Below, piece after piece: positions 27,701 through 37,977 of a stretch of DNA of 64,000 bases. The notes under the pieces were generated by a model. It did not search any database and was not told the DNA's origin. It worked only from the letters and a program-made list of their open reading frames with translations. The position numbers and the translations under genes are program-made. Where the stretch lies: the NCBI RefSeq assembly GCF_932526225.1, contig NC_064035.1:3161501-3225500 (forward strand), given 5' to 3'. Each line of letters begins with the position of its first letter. Within the stretch, counting starts at the first letter, position 1. The DNA is from Nematostella vectensis. Its lineage: Eukaryota; Cnidaria; Anthozoa; Actiniaria; Edwardsiidae.

Positions 27701-30700
27701 CTTGGAATGCTACTATGTACGGTTGACCGTGCTGCCCGATAGTTTTCATAAAGTCAGAGTTTAAGCGTTAGTACTAAAAGTATGGACAATTTGAACGTTT
27801 TCGCATGACTGACCGTATCTTTGGTTCCCTCGCTGTTAAGGGACCTCCTTGCACAGTAGCTAATTGATATCTGATTGATTGTAAACCATCCCTTTCAGGG
27901 AGCCTGGCTGGCGTGGTGTTACTGGAACCAAGCCCTCCCAGGAGCAGTACAGGAGTGCCTTGGTGGACAACGACCTTTTCTTGTAAGCAAACGTAATAGT
28001 TAAACACGTCCACGCCCTGGTGGACCAAGACCTTTTCTTGTAAGCAAACGTAATAGTTAAACAGATCCACGCCTTGGTGGACCACGACCTTTTCTTGTAA
28101 GCAAACGTAATAGCTAAACACTTCCACGCCTTGGTGGACCACGACCTTTTCTTGTAAGCAAACGTAATAGTTAAACAGATCCACGCCTTGGTGGACCACG
28201 ACCTTTTCTTGTGAGCAAACGTAATAGTTAAAACACTTCCACGCCTTGGTGGACCACGACCTTTTCTAGTAAGCAAACGTAATAGTTAAACACTTCCACT
28301 CCTTGGTGGACCGCGACCTTTTCTTGTAAGCAAACGTAATAGTTAAACACATCCACGCCTTGGTGGACCACGACCTTTTCTTGTGAGCAAACGTAATAGT
28401 TAAACACTTCCACGCCTTGGTGGATCACGACCTTTTCTTGTAAGCAAACGTAATAGTTAAACACTTCCACGCCCTGGTGGACCGCGACCTTTTCTTGTAA
28501 GCAAACGTAATAGTTAAACAGATCCACGCCTTGGTGGACCGCGACCTTTTCTTGTGAGCAAACGTAATAGTTAAACACTTCCACTCCTTGGTGGACCACG
28601 ACCTTTTCTTGTAAGCAAACGTAATAGTTAATATATCTTGTTCTCATAGTCGTATATTCTCGTTTCTCTTCCCCCTTCTCTTAATACTCTAGGTGTGGTC
28701 CGTAGTTATCTTGTTCTTTTAGACGTGTATTTTCGTTTCTCTTCTCACTTCTCTTAATACTGTGGGTGTGGTCCATAGATATCTTGTTCTTTTAGGCGTG
28801 TATTTTCGTTTCTCTTCTCCCTTCTCTTAATACTGTGGGTGTGGTCCGTAGATATCTTGTTCTTTTAGACGTGTATTTTCGTTTCTCTTCTTCTCTTAAT
28901 ACTGTGGGTGTGGTCCGTAGATATCTTGTTCTTTTAGACGTGTATTTTCGTTTCTCTTCTCCCTTGTCTTAATACTCTAGGTGTGTTCCGTAGATATCTT
29001 GTTCTTTTTGACGTGTATTTTCGTTTCTCTTCTTCTCTTAATACTGTGGGTGTGGTCCGTAGATATCTTGTTGTTTTAGACGTATATTTTCGTTTCTCTT
29101 CTACCTTCTCTTAATACCGTGGGTGTGCTCAATAGATATCTTGTTCTTTTAGACGTGTATTTTCGTTTGTCTTCTCCCTTCTCTTAATACTGTGGGTGTG
29201 GTCCGTAGATATCTTGTTCTTTTAGACGTGTATTTTCGTTTCTCTTCTTCCTTCTCTTAATACTGTGGGTGTGGTCCGTAGATATCTTGTTCTTTTAGAC
29301 GTGTATTTTCGTTTGTCTTCTCCCTTCTCTTAATACTGTGGGTGTGGTCAATAAATATCTTGTTCTTTTAGGCGTGTATTTTCGTTTGTCTTCTCCCTTC
29401 TCTTAATACTGTGGGTGTGGTCCGTAGATATCTTGTTCTTTTAGACGTGTATTTTCGTTTGTCTTCTCCCTTCTCTTGATACTGTGGGTGTGGTCCGTAG
29501 ATATCTTGTTCTTTTAGACGTGTATTTTCGTTTGTCTTCTCCCTTCTCTTAATACTCTGAGTGTGGTCCGTAGATATCTTGTTCTTTTAGACGTGTATTT
29601 TCGTTTGTCTTCTCCCTTCTCTTAATACTGTGGGTGTGGTCCGTAGAAATCTTGTTCTTTTAGACGTGTATTTTCGTTTGTCTTCTCCCTTCTCTTAAGG
29701 CGGTATGATACTAAAAAAACTACAAGTTTGAAGTAACACTCAGCGTAACACTCACTAGTTCCTGTGTTTTTAATATTATTGCATGAAATTTGGCAGGAAT
29801 AATTATTGATAGTGTAGTAGTGTAATGAACCTCAAAAACCTTGAAATTTTTACAATGCTTAGTAATATGAAGGCTTTTTACCAAAGAATGCTGGTTAAAA
29901 TTATAAGCTTTTTGTTTGTTTACTTGATAATTTTCCATTTATGTCAACTATATAGCAATTTTAGGTTCATTACATAGTTTGAGGTATTAGCAATGAATAT
30001 CCTTAGTTTGGTTTGTGTTCCAATTATAGTTTCAGAGCTAGAGCTGTTACCGTAAGAGCATTAAAATCATGTATTTTGGGTGTGGCTTGGTTACCATAGC
30101 AACAGTAACTGCCAAAATTGGTATCGAATGATTAGTCTCAATGAGGTTAATGATATGTGAAATAATAAAACTGCTAAGTCTTTTGCTTAAAATTTTTGTT
30201 GTCTTGGGTATCATACCCCCTTAATACTGTGGGTGTGGTCCGTAGATATCTTGTTCTTTTAGACGTGTATTTTCGTTTCTCTTCTCCCTTCTCTTAATAC
30301 TGTGGGTGTGGTCCATAGATATCTTGTTCTTTTAGGCGTGTATTTTCGTTTCTCTTCTCCCTTCTCTTAATACTCTGGGTGTGGTCCGTAGATATCTTGT
30401 TCTTTTAGACGTGTATTTTCGTTTCTCTTCTCCTTATACTCTGGGTGTGGTCCGTAGTTATCTTGTTCTTTTAGACGTGTATTTTCGTTTCTCTTCTCCC
30501 TTCTCTTAATACCCTGGGTGTGGTCCGTAGATATCTTTTTTTAGACGTGTATTTTCGTTTCTCTTCTCCCTTCTCTTAATACTGTGGGTGTGGTCCGTAG
30601 GTATCTTGGTCATGGTAACGGTCGGACCTTCCTCAACGGCTCAGAAGTGCAGAGGCTCAACTGTCGCTCCACTGCCATCTTGATGGGCTGCAGCAGTGGC

Positions 30701-31467
30701 AAACTTATCGTGAGTCTCGCCCTTTTTTTAAAGTATTTAAAGATACTTAACGGTTTTACAAGCTTTTAGCTCGTTGTCCATTGTTCCGACTTGCTTGACG
30801 CGATTAGATACCTTAAAACACTTAAAATTGAAAATAAGGTGAAGCAAAAAAGTGTCGCGAAAATTACTTAGATGAAATCTTAAAATAGACTTAATGAGTA
30901 CACCTTTTGTCTTACTCCTTGTCTGTTTTTAGGTTGAGGGTGTCTGTGAACCAAGAGGAATGGTGTTGAACTACCTTATCGCTGGCTGGTAAGATTTGTT
31001 AGTAGTGAGAGGAATGCCAAGGACAATGTTGAGTGTAGAACGCACGCTATTTTGTAGTGATCTCCTAGCATTTAAAAGCAGAATATGTTACCCTCCTTTA
31101 TCTATCCTTCTCCTCATCCGCTTTCTTCTCTTCCCACCCACCCACTTCGCATGGTCCAGTAATCCGTGGTCTGTGTAGCTAATCTTTGTCTAGGAACTAT
31201 TTATAAGTCAGCTTAAACAATTACTTTCAATTGTGCTAAATTCCTCATTTGATGTCATGCAGCCCGGCTGTAGTCGCTAACTTGTGGGATGTGACCGATA
31301 GAGACATTGATCGTCTAACCGCTACACTCCTGAAGACCTGGCTTCAAAGGGATCACTCCCTTTCACTTGCCCAAGCACTCTGCCAAGCTAGGAAAGCTTG
31401 CAAGCTAGGTTATCTTATTGGGGCCTCTCCCGTTGTGTATGGGATACCTGTGTACCGGAAGAGATGA
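12720..31467 (+). CDS. ESPL1: separase (separin), complete gene, about 29 exons
   Basis: Exons: 12720-12788, 12921-13116, 13619-14840, 15394-15658, 16221-16444, 16963-17073, 17510-17653, 17889-18120, 18207-18311, 18657-18740, 19086-19334, 19493-19775, 20129-20297, 20743-21878, 22455-22665, 23348-23381, 23894-24059, 24316-24467, 24705-24869, 25332-25499, 25767-25865, 26531-26601, 26785-26830, 27074-27172, 27487-27593, 27899-27982, 30601-30709, 30933-30988, 31263-31467. All junctions keep frame; the product is about 2,080 residues, close to vertebrate separase. An in-frame TAA just upstream fixes the start. Residues 1-1,250 form the helical repeat region. Exon 14 encodes a Lys/Arg-rich, probably disordered insert. 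The C-terminal third holds the substrate and caspase-like domains, with LYLGHGNG (catalytic His, about residue 1,965) and ILMGCSSG (catalytic Cys, about 1,990), then NLWDVTDRDIDR. Separase cleaves cohesin kleisin at anaphase. The exon-12 acceptor could instead be at 19501/19502. Confidence 0.96.
15863..16120 (+). mobile_element. tRNA-derived SINE in separase intron 4
   Basis: The head looks like a tRNA: GGTGGCGAAGTGTGTTAGCG acts as A box and GGTTTGAATCC (15915-15925) as B box, about 40 bases apart. The body has TCTCCGGGTTCCTGCC and GGACACTAAACCGGAGGTCC, reminiscent of conserved central parts of SINEs in marine invertebrates. It cannot fold as an intact tRNA. Ends are not sharply defined. Confidence 0.7.
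20331..20533. mobile_element. MITE-like element in separase intron 13
   Basis: Imperfect terminal inverted repeats: the left end reads TTTCCACTAGCGAAG and later AAGCGGAGGCGTAAGA. The right end, reverse complemented, reads TTTCACTAGCGCAGC then AAGCGGAGACGTAAGA. The element is about 200 bp with no coding capacity. The target duplication is unclear. Confidence 0.5.
20709..20752 (+). repeat. short duplication of the separase exon 14 acceptor
   Basis: GCAG/GGTTATAA at 20707-20718 precedes the real acceptor GTAG/GGTTATAG at 20739-20750. Use of the upstream copy would keep phase at first but meets an in-frame TAG 13 codons on. It is a small-scale example of junction duplication. Confidence 0.45.
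24855..24980 (+). repeat. 42-43-bp triplication spanning the separase exon 19 donor
   Basis: The exon end GACGACTCCTTGAAG/GTAAACTAGC starts at 24855 and is repeated at 24897 and 24940. The middle copy has GATAAAC at the donor (GT lost); the third keeps GTAAAC at 24955. The 85-bp shift to the third donor would break frame. Confidence 0.85.
27171..27450 (+). repeat. about 101-bp tandem repeat beginning at the separase exon 24 donor
   Basis: The donor segment AACAG/GTACCTTCATAACAC resembles GAGATACCTTCATAAGAC inside later units. GCACCGACGAGATACTTTGA recurs at 27221, 27322 and, slightly changed, 27424. The donor GT is GA or AT in the copies, so they are inactive. Confidence 0.75.
27954..28630 (+). 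repeat. 57-bp array carrying copies of the separase exon 26 donor
   Basis: The exon end GCCTTGGTGGACAACGACC followed by TTTTCTT/GTAAGC recurs every 57 bp. I count the true donor at 27983 plus 11 further copies, most reading TTTTCTTGTAAGC or TTTTCTTGTGAGC, so most keep a strong donor consensus. The exonic part of each copy has GACCACGACC or GACCGCGACC in place of GACAACGACC. Open frames on the minus strand across the array follow from the length being a multiple of three. Confidence 0.95.
28632..30600 (+). repeat. 73-bp array carrying copies of the separase exon 27 acceptor
   Basis: About 14 copies at 28632-29694 and 5 more at 30221-30600. The unit contains GTGTGGTCCGTAGATATCTT then TTTTCGTTTCTCTTCTCCCT. 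The last copy is the functional acceptor GGTCCGTAG/GTATCTTGGTC, so each monomer reproduces the pyrimidine tract, the AG and roughly the first 11 exon bases, with A replacing G at exon position 1. The array is split by a MITE. Confidence 0.95.
29699..30220. mobile_element. 522-bp piggyBac-like MITE with TTAA target duplication
   Basis: TTAA flanks both sides (29695-29698 and 30221-30224). The left end reads GGCGGTATGATAC and the right end, reverse complemented, GGGGGTATGATAC, so 12 of 13 terminal bases agree. TTAA duplication is characteristic of piggyBac transposons. No transposase is present, so it would be non-autonomous. It interrupts the 73-bp array, whose pre-insertion sequence (CTTCTCTTAATACTG) is visible in the neighbouring units. 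Confidence 0.85.
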
Positions 31468-31800
31468 CACTGGCTTTTCCGTGATCACTCACTTCCGCTT
31501 CCGCCAAAGAACGAAGGCTTGTAAGCTGCTCTACCTTATCGATGCCTCGCCTGTGTTGTACTGGATACCTGAGAATCGAAAGGGATATACTGTAATAGAT
31601 ATAAATCTATTATTACAGTTGTACTGGATACATGAGAATCGAAAGGGATATACTGTAATAGATATAAATCTATTACAGTATATCCCTTTCGATTCTCAGG
31701 TATCCAGTACAACATGATGAATCGCCCGTGGGTTGGGATACCTGTGTATTGGACGCGATGTAATTCATTGGCTGAGATACCTGTGTATCTGACATCCGGC
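31468..31800 (+). repeat. decayed tandem copies of the separase last exon
   Basis: Directly after the stop, 31468-31581 resembles the last coding stretch 31338-31461: GGCTTGTAAGCTGCTCTACC matches GCTTGCAAGCTAGGTTATC, and GTACTGGATACCTGAGAATC matches GTATGGGATACCTGTGTACC. Two further fragments with GGGATACCTGTGTATTGG and GAGATACCTGTGTATC follow to about 31790. They no longer encode an open frame continuous with separase. Confidence 0.7.
31618..31713. repeat. near-perfect 96-bp palindrome
   Basis: The sequence is symmetric about 31665/31666 with mismatched pairs only at 31632/31699 and 31664/31667. An extra direct copy of the left arm precedes it at 31555-31617. The arm derives from the decayed last-exon copy (ends GTTGTACTGGATAC). 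In RNA it would form a hairpin of about 45 base pairs, in the presumed separase 3' UTR. Confidence 0.9.
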
Positions 31801-31955
31801 GAAACCCAGAACTTTGAAAAGAGCTCACCTGAATGCGTGAAATACCTGTGTTGTTGTGACTTCTATAGCATTTGAGCTAGAGTATATTTTAGAAATGTTG
31901 GATTTGATTGCTTTTTACTAGGGGATCTTCTTAATGGGCATAAATTGAAATTGTA

Positions 31956-31961
31956 AATAAA
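31956..31961 (+). terminator. candidate separase poly(A) signal
   Basis: AATAAA about 490 bases past the stop codon. It is the first clear hexamer downstream. If used, the 3' UTR includes the palindrome. Confidence 0.4.
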
Positions 31962-33397
31962 ACGTTCCATTCAATGCAACCTGTTTCCATCCTTAGTGTG
32001 TCTATCTACTCCAGCCCCTGTAAACGTAAAAACAGCTTTTGCGAGCATGGTTTGGAGCTAAGTTCACGCGACAGATTTAGCAGGAAAGCGCGATTCCCCG
32101 TGTACATTTGCTGTAGCTCAGCTGAAGTCTCTGATTGCGTCTCTGCCCACGTCTGAAGCGGTGTCGCAGACAAGCGCACTAATTTGTCTGAAATACAAAC
32201 CGTCCTGTCATCGGCCCACAGCATCCAGCGCGCATTTGTCATCAGCTAACGATAACCGTAATGGCTCCACTTAACGCGAAAAGAGGAGCTAAGTGGGATG
32301 TTTACGTTAAATGAGTCTCTAGTTCGCCTAGATAAACCTTTAATGGGAGAGAACAGCGCAAGTCTGGTAGTATTCCAGGGTTGCCACGCGTAGAGGCGCC
32401 GGTGTCAAGCTTGGGATTAATGCGGTCGGGTTTGTAGCATTATCGGCCGCACCATCAGGGTAGTGGCACGCGTCGGGTTATGTTGTGTCAGCAGCGCAAA
32501 ACACCACGTGTCGCAAACATCGCCGCACAAAATACCAAACAAAATTCACACTGTGGACACCGCACACTTTATCATGATTACGAGAAGTGGTTATATACAT
32601 AGTTTGTATAAGCAAATAATCTGTTGATATTGAAAGTTTATACGGGCGTAAGCTAATAAGTGAAGCTTTGTGTCCGTAAAATAAACATATTAAAGTTCTT
32701 GCGCTGGGTATATGAATTGCGCTTTGCTGTTAGATAATGACGGCACTTAGTTAAACACACTAATGTTACCTTGATGAATCGCTAATTAACTCTCACACTC
32801 TAATGCTACTAACATGCCATTTTGCAATATGCATTACAGGGCATATTTAGTAAGCTCATTGGATATGCTTTACAGTGCGTTAACTCGTGGATATTTTGCT
32901 GTATGCCGATTTCTAACTAAAGCGATGAGACTATTGTTAAATATGATCTATTGACCTACAGTTCTTCTAAATCTGGCTCTAATTCACGCGGTTAATGACT
33001 TTCTCCTTATCTTGCTTGTGAATTCTGCGTGTGATTAATTTCGTAACGATGTGAAAGCGTTGATACCTGTGCGCGCCGATCACTTGATCCGTTGTCCTTT
33101 GCCTGTTTCCTTTTTTATTTCATACATTCATAGAATGCTGTATCGTCCATTTCCCTTTTAACGGGAAACAACTTGGCTACCAAATTAGGCTACATAAAAC
33201 TATATTCATGGCAATGTAAGCTTTCTAAAACGTAGTTGTTGAATGTCCTTTTAAAGCTGATCTCTTCTATGATATCACACTATAAATGTTTGCGTGTTTA
33301 ATAAGAGTTTGATCTGATGGACAATACCAACGTAATCGCTGAACCGGCAGCTTTTTACTTTGACATCCCTTGACAGATCGGCTGGCGAGGCTCAAGG
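31962..33397. other. intergenic between separase and bHLH gene 1
   Basis: No gene recognised. TTTATT at 33114-33119 (AATAAA on the minus strand) could end the bHLH gene 1 transcript. Short frames at 31974-32242 show no family features. Confidence 0.45.
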
Positions 33398-34131
33398 CTA
33401 GAACTCCACATCCCAGAAGAGCTCTCGCGCGTCGAAATCTGCAAAGTTAGCACCAACAAACACATCAGATACATTAATAACACTAAAGTACCAGCTTCCG
33501 AACTTCTAATGTGATTAATGTGTTTGTTTAATGTGTACAAGTGTTTACCGAATATTTTCATTTATAAGTGTATTGATTTAATTGATATGGTGACCGGGAT
33601 CGTGCGACAGCCTCGTAGCCTATCTAGCTTTTTTATCCTCAGTGCAAGCTTACCTAATTCCGGGAACTCTTCCAAGCTAAAGTCTGAGAAAGTGAAGTCG
33701 GTCTCCAAATCGTCTAGATCGCTCGTTGTGCCTGGGCTGCTCGCGTCGCTAACGGATGGCGGTTTTTCAGTGTTCTGTATGATCTCAGTCATGTGCTCTA
33801 TATACAGGGCTGCCAAATGCACCGTCTCCGTCTTGGAAGGTTTCTTCTCACCTGGGAATAGCGGGATGAGGTGTCTAAGCCGGTCTATGTACGCATTTAA
33901 CACTTGGACTCGGTGACGCTCTCTAGTGTTCGCTAACCGCCTCTGCCGGCTTACCCCTGTTAACCTCGGACCTCTACGCTTTTGCTTCTTCTTAGGCTTG
34001 TCTTGGTCTGGGGACTGCGTCTCGTACGCGATTTTCTTCATGGCTGTTCTTGCAGGTCTTGCGCGCTGCTGGTCATGAATCAGTTTGGCATGACGGTCTG
34101 ATAGCTCGTGCTTCATATACTGACCGCCCAT
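33398..34131 (-). CDS. group-A bHLH transcription factor, gene 1
   Basis: Exon 1 is 33654-34131 (start ATG at 34129-34131) and exon 2 is 33398-33438 (stop TAG). The donor GTAAGC and acceptor TTTGCAG join in phase 1, giving about 172 residues. Without splicing the frame would run on to 33562, but the spliced tail EFPELGDFDARELFWDVEF is acidic and looks like a genuine C-terminus. The bHLH spans about residues 63-118: basic part RRLANTRERHRVQVLN, short loop FPGEKKPSK, helix 2 TETVHLAALYIEHM. A Lys/Arg-rich stretch (PKKKQKRRGPR) precedes it, likely a nuclear localisation signal. Such proteins bind E-boxes as dimers and control cell fate. I cannot assign a named subfamily; it shares features with Fer/Mesp/atonal-type proteins. 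It is paralogous to the gene at 37605-37977. Confidence 0.88.
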
Positions 34132-37100
34132 GTGGCTTCACCCTACAATAACACAATGCATGGAGATCGTGTTTCCGTGCCCCTGTCAATCATTTGTCAT
34201 TTGTCAATCACTTATCGACCAATCACATTAACTACACACGTTATCTGAAATCGAGCTGAGAAGAGTTGGATATGTAAACAGGCTATTTTTGTGAGCCGGC
34301 GACGTTTTTGGCTTACGCATGAACCACAAGTGCTCGAAATAACCCACTTCGACTTGTAGTCATCAAAGAGGCAACTTAGTCCACAAGCGAAATAAAGCCA
34401 AAAAGAAGTCTGAGTTTTGTGACTATTAATGAATATTTCGTTACTTACGCGGTTCGTTACGCGGTTTATTTTTATCTTTTTTTCAGAAACGTGCAGGATC
34501 GTCCTCCTGTGACAATAGTCCGATAACAGATATACTGAGCATATGCGTATGGATGCTTTCTCATCGCTCCGCACCATTCATTCGCCTCGATGCAGTGCTC
34601 TCGCCCCCATCACTTTCCTTAACGTTGAGAATGTGAGAAATAGCGAGTTCCAGAACTGTTGCTTTCAGATATGAGATATTTTTGTGCAACTGCTATAGCG
34701 TGGGTTTGGAAATGACCCTATTATAAAATTCCACCTGTCCGTGTCTGGGATGGGTGTGAGTCGTTCCGCTCACACATGATATCTTGTGATCATCTCAAGA
34801 ACTTGGCTTTTTTAATGGCCGTTAAGCGATTTTTGCGCTATCACACATAAGGCAAAGAGCCAGTGATTCCTCAATCCTTTATGATATACTTGTTAAGGTG
34901 GGTGGGTCCTACTTGTGCTTCTATCGTAATATAAAGAGCCCTTTTAAAATCCAAGTTATCAAGATAACTTTTCACCTTTAGGTCAAGTTTATCTGAGCTT
35001 AATTAAATGCACGGCTTATCCCCCCGGTGATCTGAATATAATGCCTTAGAATATGATTCGTGTTGCTATGTGGTGGATGGAAGACAACAGGGCGTGTTCC
35101 ACACCAAAAGAGGAACAACGACTGTCAGCAACCAACTTCGCATGTGAATCTAGCGAGAACAATGGGCATTCTACGCCAGTATTGATCACGTTTGGATCTT
35201 GAGGTCTGACTTTGTTTACAGTGCGTCTTTTAGCAGGTGTAACTAGTGGAGTGCTAGTGTTTCCTGTGAGGAGCTAAGACAGACAAGGGTATTATCCAAG
35301 TCATGGTCGCGTGCCGTCACACGTCGTCACCCGTAATGCGTGTCGGGAGGGCACTCGCGCACTGTTCCCTCTGCTATGCGATGGGAGCTAATTACTTTGC
35401 ATATCGCCAACACTAGCCAACTACGCCACACACGCACGCAGTAGCATTCTTGATGAAATCTTTGATTAGAAATACTGTGTCGTTTGTTGCCCGCTTGCGG
35501 TGTTCTCTAGTAGGGTTCGCACAACAGATGAGTAAATTGTCGTTTGCTTGGTGCTCGTCATGATTGACGTGTCTGGATCCTCGCCATGTTTGCATATTGC
35601 ACAGACCTGTAAGCTACGCATTTTATTTAAAAAATAATATTCGTTTTATTGTTACATTCTGTAGTTATCGAAAGTTTATATGTTTCCCTGGTCTGGAGAC
35701 GTGGGCCAGCTTATGGATCTCCTGTGCAGGCGCAGACACAATGAATATATCATGCGGTAGTCGTTGCGGACCGGTGACCTGATTACTAGGCCCTGCTATC
35801 ATATGGAGCGGACGTTGGTTATCCGTTCTTATAGATACATGCCACCCAGTTACAAATATATTGACAGGGCTACCAGGGATTCCTCTTTCATTCAACCCTT
35901 GGGCCGACAAATACATATTCCCGCAAAGTTTTTTTTTCTTTTTTCAAATAAAAGCCGACGTATAGTTAAAGCATACCAATTTTGTTAGCATGATTAGAAT
36001 TTGTATTAGATTAAGCAAGTTAGGGTCATTTTGGAGCTTTAAAATACAAGCATACATCATTTAAGGTAAGTGCTTTATATAGGATTTTTTTTTTACAAAG
36101 AAGACCCTTGGTTAGTATAAGATCCGGCAAGTTTTTCATATAACAATTTTGTCCTACTACTCGATGCCCGTCAGGTATCTATATTCTACAACGATTACTA
36201 TAACTAAATTACAACGTATAAACTTGGTGTTATATCAACCATACGAAAGTTTTCATTGAAAAGGAAAAACATCTTTTAACATCGTGGACCTCTAAAACCT
36301 TATTTAGAGTTCTCTCATTACAAATCTGACCTTTATTCCTGGTCTATTAGCTACTGATACATCACAAACCGTTAATGTGTACCAAATTTACAACAAAAAT
36401 CAAATTTCTTTACAAAAGTTTAAAGGAGTTTTTAACAAACCTAGAGTAATATTATTTGCGAACTAAGTTACGTCACCATTCGGACATTCTAATACGACAA
36501 ATAAAGTGAAAGCTTTCTGGTAAAGAAAGAAATGACTTATTACCTACGCAATCTTTGTCTAATTCTTTTTTCTTCTTTTTTTTTAAATAACTCTAATATA
36601 TATATAACTATGTATAATGACTTTGATTATATTTTCTTGATTTCCATTCGTTATGAAGCGCCCATTGTTAAGTTGGATCTGGTGTCGGGCCAGCCGAGAA
36701 GTTCCATATCCTTGTGGCGCGTATAACTTGTCTTCACGCACACCTCTTCAGGTTTCTCCCCAAAACAGGTCGATTAATTCTAAGGATGCGAGAATAAATA
36801 TTTCAGTTTAATAATCTATTCATACTTTATATTGCTTAGCTTCTAATTTCTTGCTTCTAGGTAGAGAGGTGGTCTCTAGGAGCCCCTGTCGGCAGCCAGT
36901 TTGTCATTCTCGCAAAGTACCAAGTGTGGGAAAGCCTTAATTTCCATCGGCTGATTTGAGGAAGATGTTCCTTAGTTTTCGATTTATTTTAAGACTTTTT
37001 CTCTTAACATGTGTTTTCCAATTGAGCAGGAGATGTTCCTGACAAGGGCTCTTTAAATTTTGCAAAGAAATAATAATTAAGCAAGAACGCGGATAAAGGA

Positions 37101-37604
37101 ATTATGCTGAGTCAAATCATTGTAATATGTATTCTAATATACGTGTACTAATCTTACCTAGATCTAGTTTATTCGGTCAAAGTTTAGACATTGTATTAGT
37201 TAATCAAGAATGCCATTTAGATTCAAAGCTCGGATCATTCTCAAGAGAGTTCAATTTAGCCTTGTTTTGATGGTGTTAAAGACAAAAAAAATGTAAGATG
37301 TATACTGCATAATTGGGCGCCACATTCTGTTCTAAAAGCTTAGTAAGCAAAATATTTTTTCTACTGTTTTTTTTACTGTTAACCAATTTCATCCGCCTAA
37401 TATTATTTGACAATGTCCAAAACCAGTTAAGTGCCGACCTTGTCTATAGTATATCACCCTCAGAATCAGGCAAAGCGCACGCAAAAAAAAGAAATAATTT
37501 TTTCAACCGAATTCATCTGGCCCGCTAGAGGACTATAGGCTAAGTAGTATATGATAGGCTGTGGGGCTATGAGCACTAGGATAACAAGCAATGGTCGGGA
37601 TTAC
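34132..37604. other. intergenic between the two bHLH genes
   Basis: About 3.4 kb, AT-rich in the right half. Upstream of gene 1 are repeated CAATCA motifs (34187-34230). I did not find the short second exon expected for bHLH gene 2. A minus-strand stretch near 36690-36710 could encode DMELLGW, which recalls the gene 1 tail, but the splice phase does not fit. Confidence 0.4.
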
Positions 37605-37977
37605 CTCCGGGATCGCCAAAAGGGTCAAAATTAAATGTTGGAAAAGTAAAGTCTTCAAAGGGAGGAGGCTCAAACTCCACCGCGGGTTTCTCGGTGTTCT
37701 CCAGGAGCTCGGTCAAGTGTGCGATGTACACGGCCGCTATCCTTATGGTCTCCGTCTTGGACGGTTTCTCGTCTGGGAATAGCGGTAGAATATCCTTAAG
37801 GCGGTCGATATTCGCGTTGAGAGTGTGCACTCGGCTCCGTTCGCGCGCGTTTGCTAGACGTCTCTGTTTGCTGACACCAGTAAGGCGAGGACCCCTACGC
37901 TTAGTTTTCTTTTTTGGTTTGGCGTCCATGGAGTCCTCGGACGAGGTGCTGGAGAGATCCAGGAGATCCATCTTCAC
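37576..37977 (-). CDS. group-A bHLH transcription factor, gene 2 (paralogue of gene 1)
   Basis: The open frame encodes 133 residues from ATG at 37975-37977 to a stop at 37576-37578. The bHLH lies at about residues 38-92: RRLANARERSRVHTLN, loop FPDEKPSK, helix 2 TETIRIAAVYIAHLTELL, preceded by KPKKKTKRRGPRLTGV as in gene 1. At 37603-37604 there is a donor GTAATC in phase 1, at a comparable place to the gene 1 intron, so the real exon may end at 37605 with a short second exon downstream that I could not place. Otherwise the protein ends GNPDHCLLS. The C-terminus after the bHLH is rich in Phe, Pro and acidic residues (FEPPPFEDFTFPTFNFDPFG), likely an activation or interaction region. Same strand as gene 1 and about 3.5 kb upstream of it, so a tandem duplication is likely. 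Confidence 0.85.
   Translation of the reverse strand: MKMDLLDLSSTSSEDSMDAKPKKKTKRRGPRLTGVSKQRRLANARERSRVHTLNANIDRLKDILPLFPDEKPSKTETIRIAAVYIAHLTELLENTEKPAVEFEPPPFEDFTFPTFNFDPFGDPGGNPDHCLLS

Noticed and set aside
27774..28647. Minus-strand frames with repeated NYYVCLQEKVVVHQGV
   Set aside because: Translation of the 57-bp donor-derived array (19 codons per unit). The plus-strand origin as separase exon plus donor explains the sequence.
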